From Peribacillus faecalis (GTDB lineage Bacteria; Bacillota; Bacilli; Bacillales; DSM-1321): a DNA stretch of 64,000 nt. Shown here piece by piece: positions 15,622 to 24,686 of the stretch (its first letter is position 1; every line of letters starts with the position of its first letter). The notes under the pieces were generated by a model. The model did not search any database. It was not told where the DNA came from and saw nothing but the letters and a program-made list of their open reading frames with translations. The DNA lies in the NCBI RefSeq assembly GCF_014712675.1, contig NZ_JACXSI010000018.1:1-64000 (forward strand). Direction: 5' to 3'. Made by a program: the position numbers and the translations under genes.

Positions 15622-17076
15622 ATGATTAATAAAGTATCATCAAAAACTTTAATATTTTTCGGATTGATCATTAGTTTTTTTACTTTTATTGTAACTGCAA
15701 AAAGTATATCTAATGATTTTTCTAACCATTACATACTCTTGTTGCTTTTAGTAATCATTGCTGGCCTAGTTTTACTGGCAATTACTAAATTATGCAATAA
15801 ATCATTCAAACAAACTTGGTTTTTGTTTAGTTTGCTTATAGTCGCATTCGCCATACGTCTAATTTGGATTCTAAACGTTGACACCCCTATAATTTCTGAC
15901 TTTCTCGAAATGTATAATGCGGCAATTGACATTACTAATGGAGTATATGATTTTTCTTCGAGTCAATACTTCACAACCTGGGTATACCAACTAGGTTTTA
16001 CATTTTACCAAGCAGTCGTGCTTTTCGTTTTTAACCATAATTTATTGGCATTAAAAATATTTAACATACTGTTTAGTCTCGGCATAATCGTTTGCATCTA
16101 CTTTACCGGCAAACAACTATTCAATGAAACTGTCGGCAGAATTGGGGCCATTATGTATACACTTTACCTGCCAAATATTCTGTATACATCTGTGTTAACT
16201 AATCAACATATCGCAACATTTCTTTTCTATTTATCATTCTATCTAATAGTTACAAAGGCTAAAACAAGTCGCATCGCTTGGTTATATATAGGAGTTTTGC
16301 TTGCAGTAGCAAATCTTATGCGACCATTAGCTCCCGTTATTTTAATCGCTATTATTATTTATTTCGTGTTGTATCTGACCAATAAACAGATTTCAATTAA
16401 AGAAAAAACTTCTTATGCCGCCAAAAATATTATCGGTATTATGGCTGTTTATTTTCTTGTTGGAAAACTCATAAGCGCTGCATTTATAGCAGGCGGATTG
16501 GCAGAATACCCTCTTGAAAATCGCGATCCGTACTGGAAGTTCCTTGTGGGCTTTAATCACGAAACAACCGGTCAATGGTCAAAAAGCGATGTGGAATTAA
16601 TACCATTGCCTGTAGGAAAAGAACGAGATGAATTGTCGAAACAGTTAATAATGGAACGTTTGGAAGATAAATCGCAGTTGCCTCAATTATTCAAAGATAA
16701 ATTTATTTTGATGTGGGGAAGCAATGATTCATCAATTTTTTGGAGTCTTGACGGACTTGAAAAAGATACTGTATTCAGCATTGATCGTCTTGAATTAATG
16801 AATAATCTTTACAAATTAGATCGAATTGTATACTTGCTCATTATGCTATTCTCTTTTATTGGTTTTGTATTCTTATTGATAAAAAAACAAAAGGAATATC
16901 CTTATAGTTTATATATATTGCTTATTGTAGGATATATATTGGTTCACTTTTTGATTGAAATCCAAACGAGATACCGGTATTTTATTATGCCAGCTTTCAT
17001 TTTATTTGCAGGATACGGTTTAGTAAAAACTGTAGACTATTTCTCAAAAAAAAGTTCTAAAAAATATATAAGTTAA
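15622..17076 (+). CDS. GT-C fold membrane glycosyltransferase (PMT/ArnT-like), copy 1
   Basis: This 484-residue protein has about twelve hydrophobic segments and one large extracytoplasmic loop near 300-385. The first outer loop carries the acidic motif VDTPIISDFLEMYNAA, the position of the catalytic aspartate in PMT/ArnT-like enzymes that use polyprenyl-phosphate sugars. It would transfer a sugar to a lipid, protein or polymer outside the cell; donor and acceptor are unknown. TTCGGAGG precedes the ATG. The next gene (17455) is a paralogue with long blocks of identical sequence, so this is a tandem duplication. Confidence 0.75.
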   Translation: MINKVSSKTLIFFGLIISFFTFIVTAKSISNDFSNHYILLLLLVIIAGLVLLAITKLCNKSFKQTWFLFSLLIVAFAIRLIWILNVDTPIISDFLEMYNAAIDITNGVYDFSSSQYFTTWVYQLGFTFYQAVVLFVFNHNLLALKIFNILFSLGIIVCIYFTGKQLFNETVGRIGAIMYTLYLPNILYTSVLTNQHIATFLFYLSFYLIVTKAKTSRIAWLYIGVLLAVANLMRPLAPVILIAIIIYFVLYLTNKQISIKEKTSYAAKNIIGIMAVYFLVGKLISAAFIAGGLAEYPLENRDPYWKFLVGFNHETTGQWSKSDVELIPLPVGKERDELSKQLIMERLEDKSQLPQLFKDKFILMWGSNDSSIFWSLDGLEKDTVFSIDRLELMNNLYKLDRIVYLLIMLFSFIGFVFLLIKKQKEYPYSLYILLIVGYILVHFLIEIQTRYRYFIMPAFILFAGYGLVKTVDYFSKKSSKKYIS

Positions 17077-17112
17077 CAAATGAGGCTTGGACATAACTAG
17101 CTTCAAATAACG

Positions 17113-17151
17113 AAAAAAGGGAAATGGAACTGGTCCATTTCCCTTTTTTTC
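17113..17151 (+). terminator. Terminator of GT-C copy 1
   Basis: A perfect 10-bp stem, GGGAAATGGA paired with TCCATTTCCC, with a 5-nt loop is followed by seven T residues. Confidence 0.85.
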
Positions 17152-17170
17152 CGTTCTTCTCTATAAATCC

Positions 17171-17360
17171 TTAGCTACTGACCATGAATTTACGGAAATT
17201 CGCGGCCAATAATGCTAAGCCCATTTCGTTTTCAACCTTCAACAGTCCGCGAACAGAAAATCGGGTGAAATGGAAATTAGCGTTCAATATAATCCATTAA
17301 CACTTTTTCTGATACAAGTGGGCAACGGAATTGGACGAACCATTAGCTAATCAATAACAT
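17171..17360 (-). pseudogene. C-terminal remnant of an IS transposase (IS1182-like)
   Basis: Minus-strand translation of 17290-17171 gives an end reading FHFTRFSVRGLLKVENEM and then GLALLAANFRKFMVSS with a stop. This is the characteristic C-terminus of IS1182/IS5-type transposases (RGLxKVxxEMGLxxxAxNxRK). Further upstream, KVLMDYIER is readable only in another frame, so the piece is frameshifted as well as truncated. No terminal repeats were found. It lies between the two GT-C paralogues. Confidence 0.65.
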
Positions 17361-17374
17361 GTTGTATGTTTTTA

Positions 17375-17406
17375 ATGTATTCAAAGCCCAAAAGATGGTA
17401 TATAAT
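17375..17406 (+). promoter_or_regulatory. Promoter of the second GT-C gene
   Basis: ATGTATTCAA, a 16-bp gap and TATAAT repeat the arrangement upstream of copy 1. The -10 region lies in a perfect palindrome GTATA-TAAT-TATAC. Confidence 0.5.
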
Positions 17407-17454
17407 TATACAGAAATGATATTTAGATGAAATTTTAATGGATACGGAGGAAAC

Positions 17455-18912
17455 ATGTTTAATAATTTTTTATCAAAGTCATTAATCTTTTTAGGATTAA
17501 TCATTAGTTTTTTTGCATTTATCATGTCTACAGAAACGTTATATTATAATAATTCCAACAATTACATAGTAACTATTTTTCAGATGATAATTGCAGGTTT
17601 ATTATTACTGGGTATCACTAAATTATGTAGCAAATCAATTAAGCAAATTTGGTTTCTGGCTATTTTGCTTTTGGTTGCATTTGCTATACGTCTAATTTGG
17701 GTTTTAAACGTTGACACCCCTATCACGTCTGACTTTCTCGTAATGTACAATGCAGCAATGGACATTACTAATCGAGTTTATGATTTTTCTTCTAGTCCAT
17801 ACTTCACAACCTGGACATACCAGCTAGGTTTTACATTTTACCAAGCTGTCATCCTTTTCGTTTTTAACCATAGTGTATTCGCATTAAAAATATTTAACAT
17901 ACTATTTAGTCTCGGCATAATCGTTTGCATTTACTTTACCGGTAAACAACTATTTAATGAAACTGTTGGCAGAATTGGTGCCATATTATATGCGCTTTAC
18001 ATACCAAATATTTTATATACATCAGTGTTGACTAATCAGCATATCGCGACATTTATTTTCTACTTATCATTTTACTTATTGATTAAAAATTCCCGGACTA
18101 GTCGGATCGCTTGGTTATATATCGGTATTATGCTTGCGTTAGCTAATCTTATGAGACCGCTAGCTCCTGTTGTTATAATCGCTATAATAATTTATTTCGT
18201 GTTGTATATTCTTACTAAAAATCAGATTTCAGTTAAAGAAAAATCATTATGCGCCGCTAAAAATATCATCGGTATTTTGGCTACTTTTATTCTTGTTGGA
18301 AAACTAATAAGTGCTGCATTTATAGCAGGTGGATTGACAGATTATCCTCTTGAAAATCGCGACCCTTATTGGAAATTCGTTTTAGGTTTTAATCATGAAA
18401 CAAATGGCGGCTATTCAGTTAGTGATGCAGAATTAATAATGTCTTTACCTCTAGGTGAAGAACGTGATGAAATATCGAAACAGATAATAATGGAACGTTT
18501 GGAAGATAAATCACAGCTATCTAGATTATTTGTTAATAAATTCGGGGCGATGTGGGGTGGCAATGATGCATCCATATACTGGAGCTTAGGGGAAGTTGAC
18601 TCAAATACTATTTTCAACATTGATCGCCATGAGTTAATGAATCTACTTAATAAAACTGACCAAGTTGTATACGTGCTTATTATATTTTTCTCTTTAATTG
18701 GCTTTGTATTCCTATTGATAGAAAAACAAAAGGAATATCCATATAGTTTATATATATTGCTTATTGTGGGATATATATTGGTACATTTATTGATAGAAAT
18801 TCAAACAAGATACCGTTACTTTATTATTCCAGCATTCATTTTATTCGCAGGATACGGTCTAGTAAAAACTATAGACTTATTCTCAAAAAGAAATTCTAAA
18901 TATATACATTAA
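17455..18912 (+). CDS. GT-C fold membrane glycosyltransferase, copy 2
   Basis: This 485-residue paralogue of the 15622 gene has the same twelve-helix plan and the same first-loop motif, VDTPITSDFLVMYNAA. Long stretches are identical (for example HIATF, RDPYWKF, MERLEDKSQL and the C-terminal KQKEYPYSLYILLIVGYILVH region). Differences concentrate in the N-terminal 50 residues and the outer loop near 315-385, including NGGYSVSDAELIMSLP against TGQWSKSDVELIPLP. This suggests the copies may differ in acceptor specificity. CGGAGGAAAC precedes the ATG. The terminator at 18917 follows. Confidence 0.75.
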   Translation: MFNNFLSKSLIFLGLIISFFAFIMSTETLYYNNSNNYIVTIFQMIIAGLLLLGITKLCSKSIKQIWFLAILLLVAFAIRLIWVLNVDTPITSDFLVMYNAAMDITNRVYDFSSSPYFTTWTYQLGFTFYQAVILFVFNHSVFALKIFNILFSLGIIVCIYFTGKQLFNETVGRIGAILYALYIPNILYTSVLTNQHIATFIFYLSFYLLIKNSRTSRIAWLYIGIMLALANLMRPLAPVVIIAIIIYFVLYILTKNQISVKEKSLCAAKNIIGILATFILVGKLISAAFIAGGLTDYPLENRDPYWKFVLGFNHETNGGYSVSDAELIMSLPLGEERDEISKQIIMERLEDKSQLSRLFVNKFGAMWGGNDASIYWSLGEVDSNTIFNIDRHELMNLLNKTDQVVYVLIIFFSLIGFVFLLIEKQKEYPYSLYILLIVGYILVHLLIEIQTRYRYFIIPAFILFAGYGLVKTIDLFSKRNSKYIH

Positions 18913-18916
18913 CAAG

Positions 18917-18955
18917 AGCGTATCCGACATCTTGAGTTCGGATACGCTTTTTTTC
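18917..18955 (+). terminator. Terminator of GT-C copy 2
   Basis: GCGTATCCG pairs with CGGATACGC across a 12-nt loop and is followed by TTTTTTTC, a few bases after the stop codon. Confidence 0.85.
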
Positions 18956-19202
18956 TTGCATGAATGGCCCTTAAAAAGAAATCTTTCCTCTTTAACCTTT
19001 AAAATACAAGTATCTCTTCATTCTGGCTCCCTCACATACAATACAAAAGCTGGACCCCTCCTATGGTTAAATTACTTCCATTATGAAAAGCATATTCACT
19101 AACTAAAACATGTAAATATGTGGAAGATGTATTCTTTATTCATATCTTTTCTCTTTTTGCAGAAAGTAAGAATGAAGTAATTAGGATAGGAGTTGTTTGT
19201 TA

Positions 19203-19388
19203 ATGGCAAATATTAACCAAGTCGAATTGCAAAATTTACGGCACATGATCGGTGCCCATGACACAATCGCCAAAAAATTAGATTATTACGCACAGCAATG
19301 TTCGGATCAAACGATTGCAGAGATGTTCCGAAAAGACGCTCAAGATGCTAGAACAAGTAAACAAAACTTAATGGGCTACTTACAATAA
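19203..19388 (+). CDS. CotF-like spore coat protein, small subunit
   Basis: This protein of about 61 residues reads LQNLRHMIGAHDTIAKKLDYYAQQCSDQTIAEMF, matching the N-terminal part of CotF-family coat proteins (helical, ferritin-like). I chose the ATG at 19203; TTG at 19197 is also possible, being 5 bases from GGAG. In B. subtilis CotF is made as one precursor and cut into about 5- and 8-kDa pieces. Here a small and a larger protein are encoded by adjacent genes 13 bp apart, as in the yraG/yraF arrangement. Expression in the mother cell is expected but no promoter was assigned. Confidence 0.75.
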   Translation: MANINQVELQNLRHMIGAHDTIAKKLDYYAQQCSDQTIAEMFRKDAQDARTSKQNLMGYLQ

Positions 19389-19401
19389 AGGAGGATTTTT
19401 G

Positions 19402-19650
19402 ATGGAAGAAAAAGATATTGTAAACGATTATCTATCATGCTTAAACAGCAGTTTATCGACTTATGCCAGCGCAATCAGTCAGGCTGAAAACGAACAGCTG
19501 CGCCAGACTTTCATTCAAATGCGCAATCAAGATGAAGCAAGACAATATGCTTGGTTTTTAAAAGCAAAGGAAAAAGGTTATTATAAACCGGCTCAACAAG
19601 CGACTCCAGAAGAAATTGCAGTTGTCAAAAGTGATGTTTCTCAAGGATAA
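19402..19650 (+). CDS. CotF-like spore coat protein, larger subunit
   Basis: This 82-residue protein begins MEEKDIVNDYLSCLNSSL, typical of the C-terminal CotF domain (KDI...DYLxxLKSSLxxYAxAxxEA). A helical body follows, with NEQLRQTFIQMRNQDE and YAWFLKAKEKGYYKPAQ. AAAGGAGGATTTTTG precedes the ATG. It is cotranscribed with the small CotF-like gene; together they correspond to the two halves of a processed CotF. A terminator follows. Confidence 0.8.
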   Translation: MEEKDIVNDYLSCLNSSLSTYASAISQAENEQLRQTFIQMRNQDEARQYAWFLKAKEKGYYKPAQQATPEEIAVVKSDVSQG

Positions 19651-19671
19651 TTTTTAGTTCTCCCATTCAGC

Positions 19672-19710
19672 AGGCTGTACCTATCACATTTAGGGGTACA
19701 GCTTTCCTTT
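19672..19710 (+). terminator. Terminator of the CotF-like pair
   Basis: GCTGTACC pairs with GGGTACAGC around an 11-nt loop and is followed by TTTCCTTT, 20 bp after the second stop codon. Confidence 0.75.
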
Positions 19711-19825
19711 AATTCTGATTTTTTTAAAATTTTCTTTAAATTGTTCTAATTCGGTAATAATTTGTTAATATTTATTTGCTATAGTTAGAGATAAGGAAAA
19801 TACTTTGAATGGAGGAGTTAATAAA

Positions 19826-20008
19826 ATGGCAAAGAAGCGTATGAAAATTGTTGATTTCTATTCTCTATTGCTGCTGAGCATTTCTTTCGGGCTAATGATT
19901 TTTTCTGTACAGCTCGGATTGATTTTTCTAACAATGTCAATCACTACTTTATCGCTTAGAGCGTACGTAGGCTATAAGTTTGATCAAAAAACAATCTGCA
20001 ACAACTAA
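19826..20008 (+). CDS. Small two-helix membrane protein of unknown function
   Basis: The ATG at 19826, 7 bases after GGAGGAG, gives 60 residues: a basic start MAKKRMKIVDFY, two adjoining hydrophobic stretches (about 10-24 and 26-44), then RAYVGYKFDQKTICNN. The longer frame to 19805 starts before the ribosome site and is unlikely. No family is recognised. It lies between coat genes and a secreted or anchored protein, which permits but does not prove a sporulation role. Confidence 0.6.
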   Translation: MAKKRMKIVDFYSLLLLSISFGLMIFSVQLGLIFLTMSITTLSLRAYVGYKFDQKTICNN

Positions 20009-20111
20009 ACAGATTAAAAATAACAAGTCTAATATAAACATAAAAATCCTGTAAAGAGTTTACCCGGACTGTTTTAGTGCAATAAATATAATAAAAACGG
20101 CGGGGATTATT

Positions 20112-20543
20112 ATGGGAAAGAATACTAGCAACAAACCGGCACTCTTTCTGATTTGTATCGTTATTCTTATTGTTATAGCAGTACCAGTCGCAGGAATTTT
20201 TATTATCAGCGATGGGCATCCGTTTGATATGTATGTCATTAATAAAGCAGCGGCCGCTCATTTGCAAAATAACGGATATTCTGAGGACGATTTATTAGAG
20301 GCTCATTATGTGCATAAAAGCAATCTGGATGACTTCGATTATTGTGAGGGTCAATATATGGTCGTCTTCAAGGACGAACCGGATATTGCCTACTACTACA
20401 GTGTTTCTAAAGAAAACTACAATGTTGTCCAGGTTGCTGAGAAAGATTGCACTTTAGAAGATGGATCATGCAAAATCATAACAGATGCCACCAAGCATAC
20501 AGAAGAACATTGTATCCGCTCTAATAGTTCGTCACGTCATTAA
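20112..20543 (+). CDS. Membrane-anchored protein, DUF3139-like
   Basis: This 143-residue protein has one N-terminal membrane anchor (about 10-33), then HPFDMYVINKAAAAHLQNNGYSEDDLLEAHYV. That pattern, a proline-phenylalanine start and a YL/HL-x3-GY-x-E motif, resembles DUF3139. Four cysteines outside the membrane (CEGQY, DCT, SCK and HCI) could form disulfides. The function is unknown. The start has GCGGGG upstream. It ends at a long bidirectional terminator shared with sqhC. Confidence 0.65.
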   Translation: MGKNTSNKPALFLICIVILIVIAVPVAGIFIISDGHPFDMYVINKAAAAHLQNNGYSEDDLLEAHYVHKSNLDDFDYCEGQYMVVFKDEPDIAYYYSVSKENYNVVQVAEKDCTLEDGSCKIITDATKHTEEHCIRSNSSSRH

Positions 20544-20546
20544 TAA

Positions 20547-20586
20547 ATGGCCTGAAAAGTCAGTAGCAACCGACTTTTCAGGCCAT
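20547..20586. terminator. Bidirectional terminator between the DUF3139-like gene and sqhC
   Basis: A perfect 13-bp inverted repeat, GGCCTGAAAAGTC paired with GACTTTTCAGGCC, with a 10-nt loop lies between two converging genes. Confidence 0.8.
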
Positions 20587-20592
20587 TAGTGT

Positions 20593-22497
20593 TCAAGCTT
20601 CTATTTGCCCGAGTTTTTTTAAGTAATGTCCTAACGCTAACAATGGAAAAATCTCATTATAGCTTTCATAATAAATATAAAATCCCCCTCTTAATCCGAG
20701 CCCGGTAGGATAATAAGTTGCTTCATCATTACTGCCGTCTTTATTCAGCAAAAAATGCACAGCTCTCTGAATCGTTTCTTCGCGAGGGTCGAGAACTGTT
20801 AACAGCGTATCTAACGCCCAAGCTGTTTGGCTTGAAGTGCTTACCCGTAAAGGAATATATCTTTCCCGTTCTGCACTCTCGCACGATTCCCCCCAACCTC
20901 CATCCTTTTGCTGTACGGATTGCAGCCATTTTATCGCTTTTTGAATGGCCGGATGCTCCTTACTCAAACCGATTGCCAAAAGACCAGTCACCGCTGCCCA
21001 AGTACCATAAATATAACAGATGCCCCATTTACCGTACCAGCTGCCGTCTTCTCGCTGCTGATGGATAAGCCAATCGGCCGCCCTTTTTATAATCGGTTCT
21101 TCTATGCGATAATGACCATAATTGCCGAGCAACTCAAGTACCCTTCCTGTCAAATCCGCTGTTGAATCATCAATTAATGCATCCTTGGCATTTTCAATCG
21201 GAACATAAGCTAAAATCGGATGATAGGCATTTTTTTCAAATGCCCCCCATCCTCCGTCACGGTTCTGCATAGCCAGTAAATACGCTAATCCCTTTCTCCA
21301 GGCATTTCTTACGGTTTCATGTGTCTTTCTTTGTTTGCTGAGTGCACGCAGAGCCGCACCGGTATCATCATTGTCAGGGATGTAGTGATTGCTGTCGGAA
21401 AATCCCCACCCGCCTACATTCGCTTCCGGCGCATTGACAATCCAATCCCCTCTTTGTCTTTGCTGTTTGCGCAATAAATATTGATTAGCTTTAATGATTG
21501 TCGGATGGTTGATGGACATACCGGCTTCCTGCAGTGCATAAGAGAGCAAAGCCGTATCCCAAACTGTAGATGGGGAATTTTGAATATGAATTCCGTTTCT
21601 CGTATCTGTGGCATAATCGAGGATTCCTTTTATCGCCTTTTGAAAGATTGGATGTTGTTTTTCATAACCTAATGCCATTAATGCATATATCATATAGAAG
21701 CTTGCAGAAGCATAGCTATATAAGGTGCCGTTTTTTTCGATACGGTCAAGCATCAGTTTCTCGGCACTTTTATAGCCGGCCTTGTGCAAATGAAGCGGCG
21801 TAAGAGCAATTGATTTCATCGTATCAATAAAATAATTGGTCCAGTAATCCCGGTCTTCCCGAAACCAACTCTCATTTGGCTGTTGCGTATAGAAACTTGT
21901 ATCGACATCATGCTTAATGGAAAATTTTTTGTTCATAGCGATGATTATCGGAGTCATATGAACTCTCGCATAATTGCTGCAATTATACATATTCAGCGGA
22001 ATAAACGGCGGAATTAAAAAATACGTCATCGGAAAATAAAAATATGAAGGATATGCATACAGACCGTTTACAGCTAAAATCATTTTTGTCATAAAGTGAG
22101 CCTTCTTTAATCCTCCATTAGCTGAAATAAACGTTTCTGCTTTTTTCATAGATTTGTGACTCCGGTCGTATTCGTCGGAAATGAGCATTGCTGTATAGGC
22201 TTGTATAGTAGCGGATAAATTGCCATTTTTCTCATCGCTGTAAATACTCCAGCTGCCATTCTCATTTTGCAAAGAGACCAGTCTTTTTAACAGTTTTCTT
22301 ATCATTTCCGTTTCCATATTTAAACTTCGAAGCACGATTATCATGAAACAGTCAGTTAAAATCGGTCCTTCAAAATTAAATTGCCAGCTGCCTTCCTCAC
22401 TTTGGCGAGTGGATAATCGATTGCATCTGTCATGTAGATTCTTTTGTACCAATTGCCGTTGAATAGCCAACACCCCCTCTTTTCTAAATGTATTCAT
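20593..22497 (-). CDS. sqhC: Squalene-hopene-type cyclase, sporulenol synthase
   Basis: This 634-residue triterpene cyclase aligns along its whole length with B. subtilis SqhC as I remember it, which cyclises tetraprenyl-curcumene to sporulenol in sporulating cells. The catalytic Asp motif DxDD is present as DNDD at 375-378. QW repeats (for example QNRDGGWGAF, QREDGSWYGKW and QQKDGGWGES) recur through both alpha-barrel domains. A conserved GTWAAVTG segment lies near 510. No squalene epoxidase or other hopanoid gene is nearby. The start is uncertain by about ten residues. It is followed on the other side by a plus-strand gene through a shared terminator. Confidence 0.92.
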   Translation of the reverse strand: MNTFRKEGVLAIQRQLVQKNLHDRCNRLSTRQSEEGSWQFNFEGPILTDCFMIIVLRSLNMETEMIRKLLKRLVSLQNENGSWSIYSDEKNGNLSATIQAYTAMLISDEYDRSHKSMKKAETFISANGGLKKAHFMTKMILAVNGLYAYPSYFYFPMTYFLIPPFIPLNMYNCSNYARVHMTPIIIAMNKKFSIKHDVDTSFYTQQPNESWFREDRDYWTNYFIDTMKSIALTPLHLHKAGYKSAEKLMLDRIEKNGTLYSYASASFYMIYALMALGYEKQHPIFQKAIKGILDYATDTRNGIHIQNSPSTVWDTALLSYALQEAGMSINHPTIIKANQYLLRKQQRQRGDWIVNAPEANVGGWGFSDSNHYIPDNDDTGAALRALSKQRKTHETVRNAWRKGLAYLLAMQNRDGGWGAFEKNAYHPILAYVPIENAKDALIDDSTADLTGRVLELLGNYGHYRIEEPIIKRAADWLIHQQREDGSWYGKWGICYIYGTWAAVTGLLAIGLSKEHPAIQKAIKWLQSVQQKDGGWGESCESAERERYIPLRVSTSSQTAWALDTLLTVLDPREETIQRAVHFLLNKDGSNDEATYYPTGLGLRGGFYIYYESYNEIFPLLALGHYLKKLGQIEA

Positions 22498-22519
22498 GTT
22501 TTTTGCTTAATATTATTGA

Positions 22520-22563
22520 AAAGGGCATTCCGGCTGTCTTATAAGACTTATCGAAATGCCCTT
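22520..22563 (-). terminator. Terminator of proC
   Basis: AAGGGCATT pairs with AATGCCCTT, with an internal loop containing a second short TCTTATAAGA palindrome. It lies directly after the proC stop and before sqhC on the same strand. Confidence 0.75.
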
Positions 22564-22567
22564 ATAC

Positions 22568-23383
22568 TTATTTGGAGTCTTCCTGCATGCTCTTTGATTT
22601 TTCTGCACAAACTTCCATTGCACTAATCATTGCTGAGCGGAATCCTTTCTTCTCAAGCTCGGCAACTGCCTCGATTGTTGATCCGCCCGGCGAACATACC
22701 ATATCTTTCAATTGCGCCGGGTGCAACCCGGTATTAAGCGCCATTTTTGCTGAGCCTAAAATGCTTTGCTCCGCCATTTTATAAGCTTTGGCTCTTGGCA
22801 ATCCAAGCTTCACAGCTGCATCCGCCATCGCTTCAATCAGCATAAATATGTATGCCGGCGATGAGCCGCATAAGGCAATAAACGCATGGAAATCATTCTC
22901 ATCCAACAGCTCATATTCTCCAAACACCTTAAAGATTTGGCAAATGTCGTGCAGCTCTGCTTCTTCTATATGTGAATTCGGACAAATAGCGGACATGCCG
23001 GCATTCACCAAAACCGGAGTATTCGGCATTGTTCTGACCAGCTTCACTTCTTTGCCGAACCATTCATCCGCCTGCTCCAAAGTGATTCCTGCTGCAATCA
23101 ACACAATGATTTGTTCCTCTGAAATGATATCTTTAATTTCCATAATTACTTTTTTATGATCTGTCGGTTTAACTGCAATAACAATGATATCTGCAAATGT
23201 CGCTACTTCTTGATTGACTAATGTCGTGCGAACATCCCACATATTTTGTATTTCACTCAATGACTGTTCTGACTTGGTTGATACCATAATCTGATGGTTT
23301 TCTATCATGGGACTTTCCGCTAAAGCACCGACCATCGCTCTACCCATGTTGCCGCAACCGATAAATCCTATTTTTTTATTCAT
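22568..23383 (-). CDS. proC: Pyrroline-5-carboxylate reductase
   Basis: This 271-residue enzyme does the last step of proline synthesis, reducing pyrroline-5-carboxylate with NAD(P)H. The N-terminal Rossmann motif is IGFIGCGNMGRAMVGAL. The C-terminal dimerisation domain carries the family's CGSSPAYIF and a CSPGGSTIEAVAELE signature near 225-245. Bacillaceae often have several paralogues (ProG, ProH, ProI). proB and proA lie 4 kb away in a separate T-box-controlled unit, and I see no T-box before this gene. AAAGGTGAAGC precedes the ATG. Confidence 0.92.
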   Translation of the reverse strand: MNKKIGFIGCGNMGRAMVGALAESPMIENHQIMVSTKSEQSLSEIQNMWDVRTTLVNQEVATFADIIVIAVKPTDHKKVIMEIKDIISEEQIIVLIAAGITLEQADEWFGKEVKLVRTMPNTPVLVNAGMSAICPNSHIEEAELHDICQIFKVFGEYELLDENDFHAFIALCGSSPAYIFMLIEAMADAAVKLGLPRAKAYKMAEQSILGSAKMALNTGLHPAQLKDMVCSPGGSTIEAVAELEKKGFRSAMISAMEVCAEKSKSMQEDSK

Positions 23384-23458
23384 TCTGCTTCACCTTTCAT
23401 GACTGTCTTCTCTTGCTATTTTACTATGATGCGATAAAATACGCTTCCAATATACTTT

Positions 23459-24436
23459 CTACTTTGCTGCAATTTTTTTCTTATCAGCAATCAACTCTGT
23501 TGTTTTATACGAAGCAAAACTGTGCAATGTCATTCCTGCGATCACAACAACGATCCCAAGCCACGATAAAGCTGACGGAACAGCGATAGACAGAAAAATC
23601 ATTTCTCCCAGTAACGCAAACAGCACCTCGATCGATTGCGTAGCTTCTACAGAAGCCAATTTTTGCATATCGCCGCTCACTAAATCAGTCGCCTTGAAAA
23701 ATAAAACAGTCGCAATAACCCCTGAGCTGATGGCTACAAGAAAGGCTTGGAAGCTTTGTTCAACAGTCGGCAATCCAACTGTGAAATAACCGTATCCGGA
23801 CAGTAAAAACCAAAATGGCAAGCTTGCTAATGTCATGCCGAGAACACGTTGAAACGCATCCAATCTTCCTTGCGTGAGCTGCATCATTTTCCGATTGCCT
23901 AAAGGATAAGCAAAAGAAGCGACGATTACAGGCACAACACCTAATAATACATTGGAAAACGCAATGCTTTTTGTATGCTCGACTTGCATCAGCAAAATGC
24001 CGAGCAATATAATGGATGACATCAGTAATCCCTTAATAGGTATCGTGCCCCTGACTGTGACCGGACCTTTATGGGTACGGATTGTTTCATAAAACAAAGG
24101 CGCCAATAGCGTGCCGGATATAATTGTGATTTGCCAAGTGCCGGCAATGAGCCATCCGGGTGAATATACCGTCGCATAGCATAAAGGTGCATAAAACAAA
24201 CCGAAGCCGACAAAACTCCACCCTATCCACGATAATGGATTGCTCTTCATTTCTTGTAGCAGCTGCCGCAAATTGCTCCTCAACAAGACAATCATCAGTA
24301 AAAACGGAACCATAAATATGTATCTTAACGAGGCGCTCCAAATCCAACTCCCCCCTGACAATTCCATCGCCGAATTCAGGACAAATGTAAACGCAAAAAA
24401 GAAGGCGGAGCATATTCCTAAAATAATTGGTTTCAT
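23459..24436 (-). CDS. EamA/EmrE-type multidrug or metabolite transporter
   Basis: The start at ATG 24436 (TGAGGTG upstream) gives 325 residues with ten hydrophobic segments, the double EamA repeat of the DMT superfamily. It best fits the long multidrug resistance efflux transporter subgroup (PF13536-type): early LSGGSWIWSASLRYIFMVPF and late SVEATQSIEVLFALLGE motifs. It would move a small metabolite or drug across the membrane by proton exchange. The substrate is unknown. No regulator is adjacent. Twenty-one extra in-frame codons upstream lack a ribosome site. Confidence 0.8.
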   Translation of the reverse strand: MKPIILGICSAFFFAFTFVLNSAMELSGGSWIWSASLRYIFMVPFLLMIVLLRSNLRQLLQEMKSNPLSWIGWSFVGFGLFYAPLCYATVYSPGWLIAGTWQITIISGTLLAPLFYETIRTHKGPVTVRGTIPIKGLLMSSIILLGILLMQVEHTKSIAFSNVLLGVVPVIVASFAYPLGNRKMMQLTQGRLDAFQRVLGMTLASLPFWFLLSGYGYFTVGLPTVEQSFQAFLVAISSGVIATVLFFKATDLVSGDMQKLASVEATQSIEVLFALLGEMIFLSIAVPSALSWLGIVVVIAGMTLHSFASYKTTELIADKKKIAAK

Positions 24437-24636
24437 ACTTAACACCTCATTCAACAAAATAATCCATTCTCCAAGCATTAACCAATTATTTTCTACCAAT
24501 TTCTGCTGTAAATTGTGTTATTTCTAAATTAAAACTACTATATCGCATATTAATTTGAAGAGCAATAAAATATCTATATCTCACATTCCGATTAAATAGA
24601 AAAGAAACATTACAATAGAATCTGTTTCTTTAGTTT

Positions 24637-24685
24637 AGTAGGGCAACATATACAAAATAAAGGTTGATTGGTTGCCCTACTAATG
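24637..24685 (-). terminator. Terminator hairpins of the collagen-like gene
   Basis: A perfect 12-bp stem, TAGTAGGGCAAC paired with GTTGCCCTACTA, starts just past the stop codon. A second hairpin, AAAGAAAC paired with GTTTCTTT, lies next to it at about 24600-24636. Confidence 0.75.
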
Positions 24686-24686
24686 T

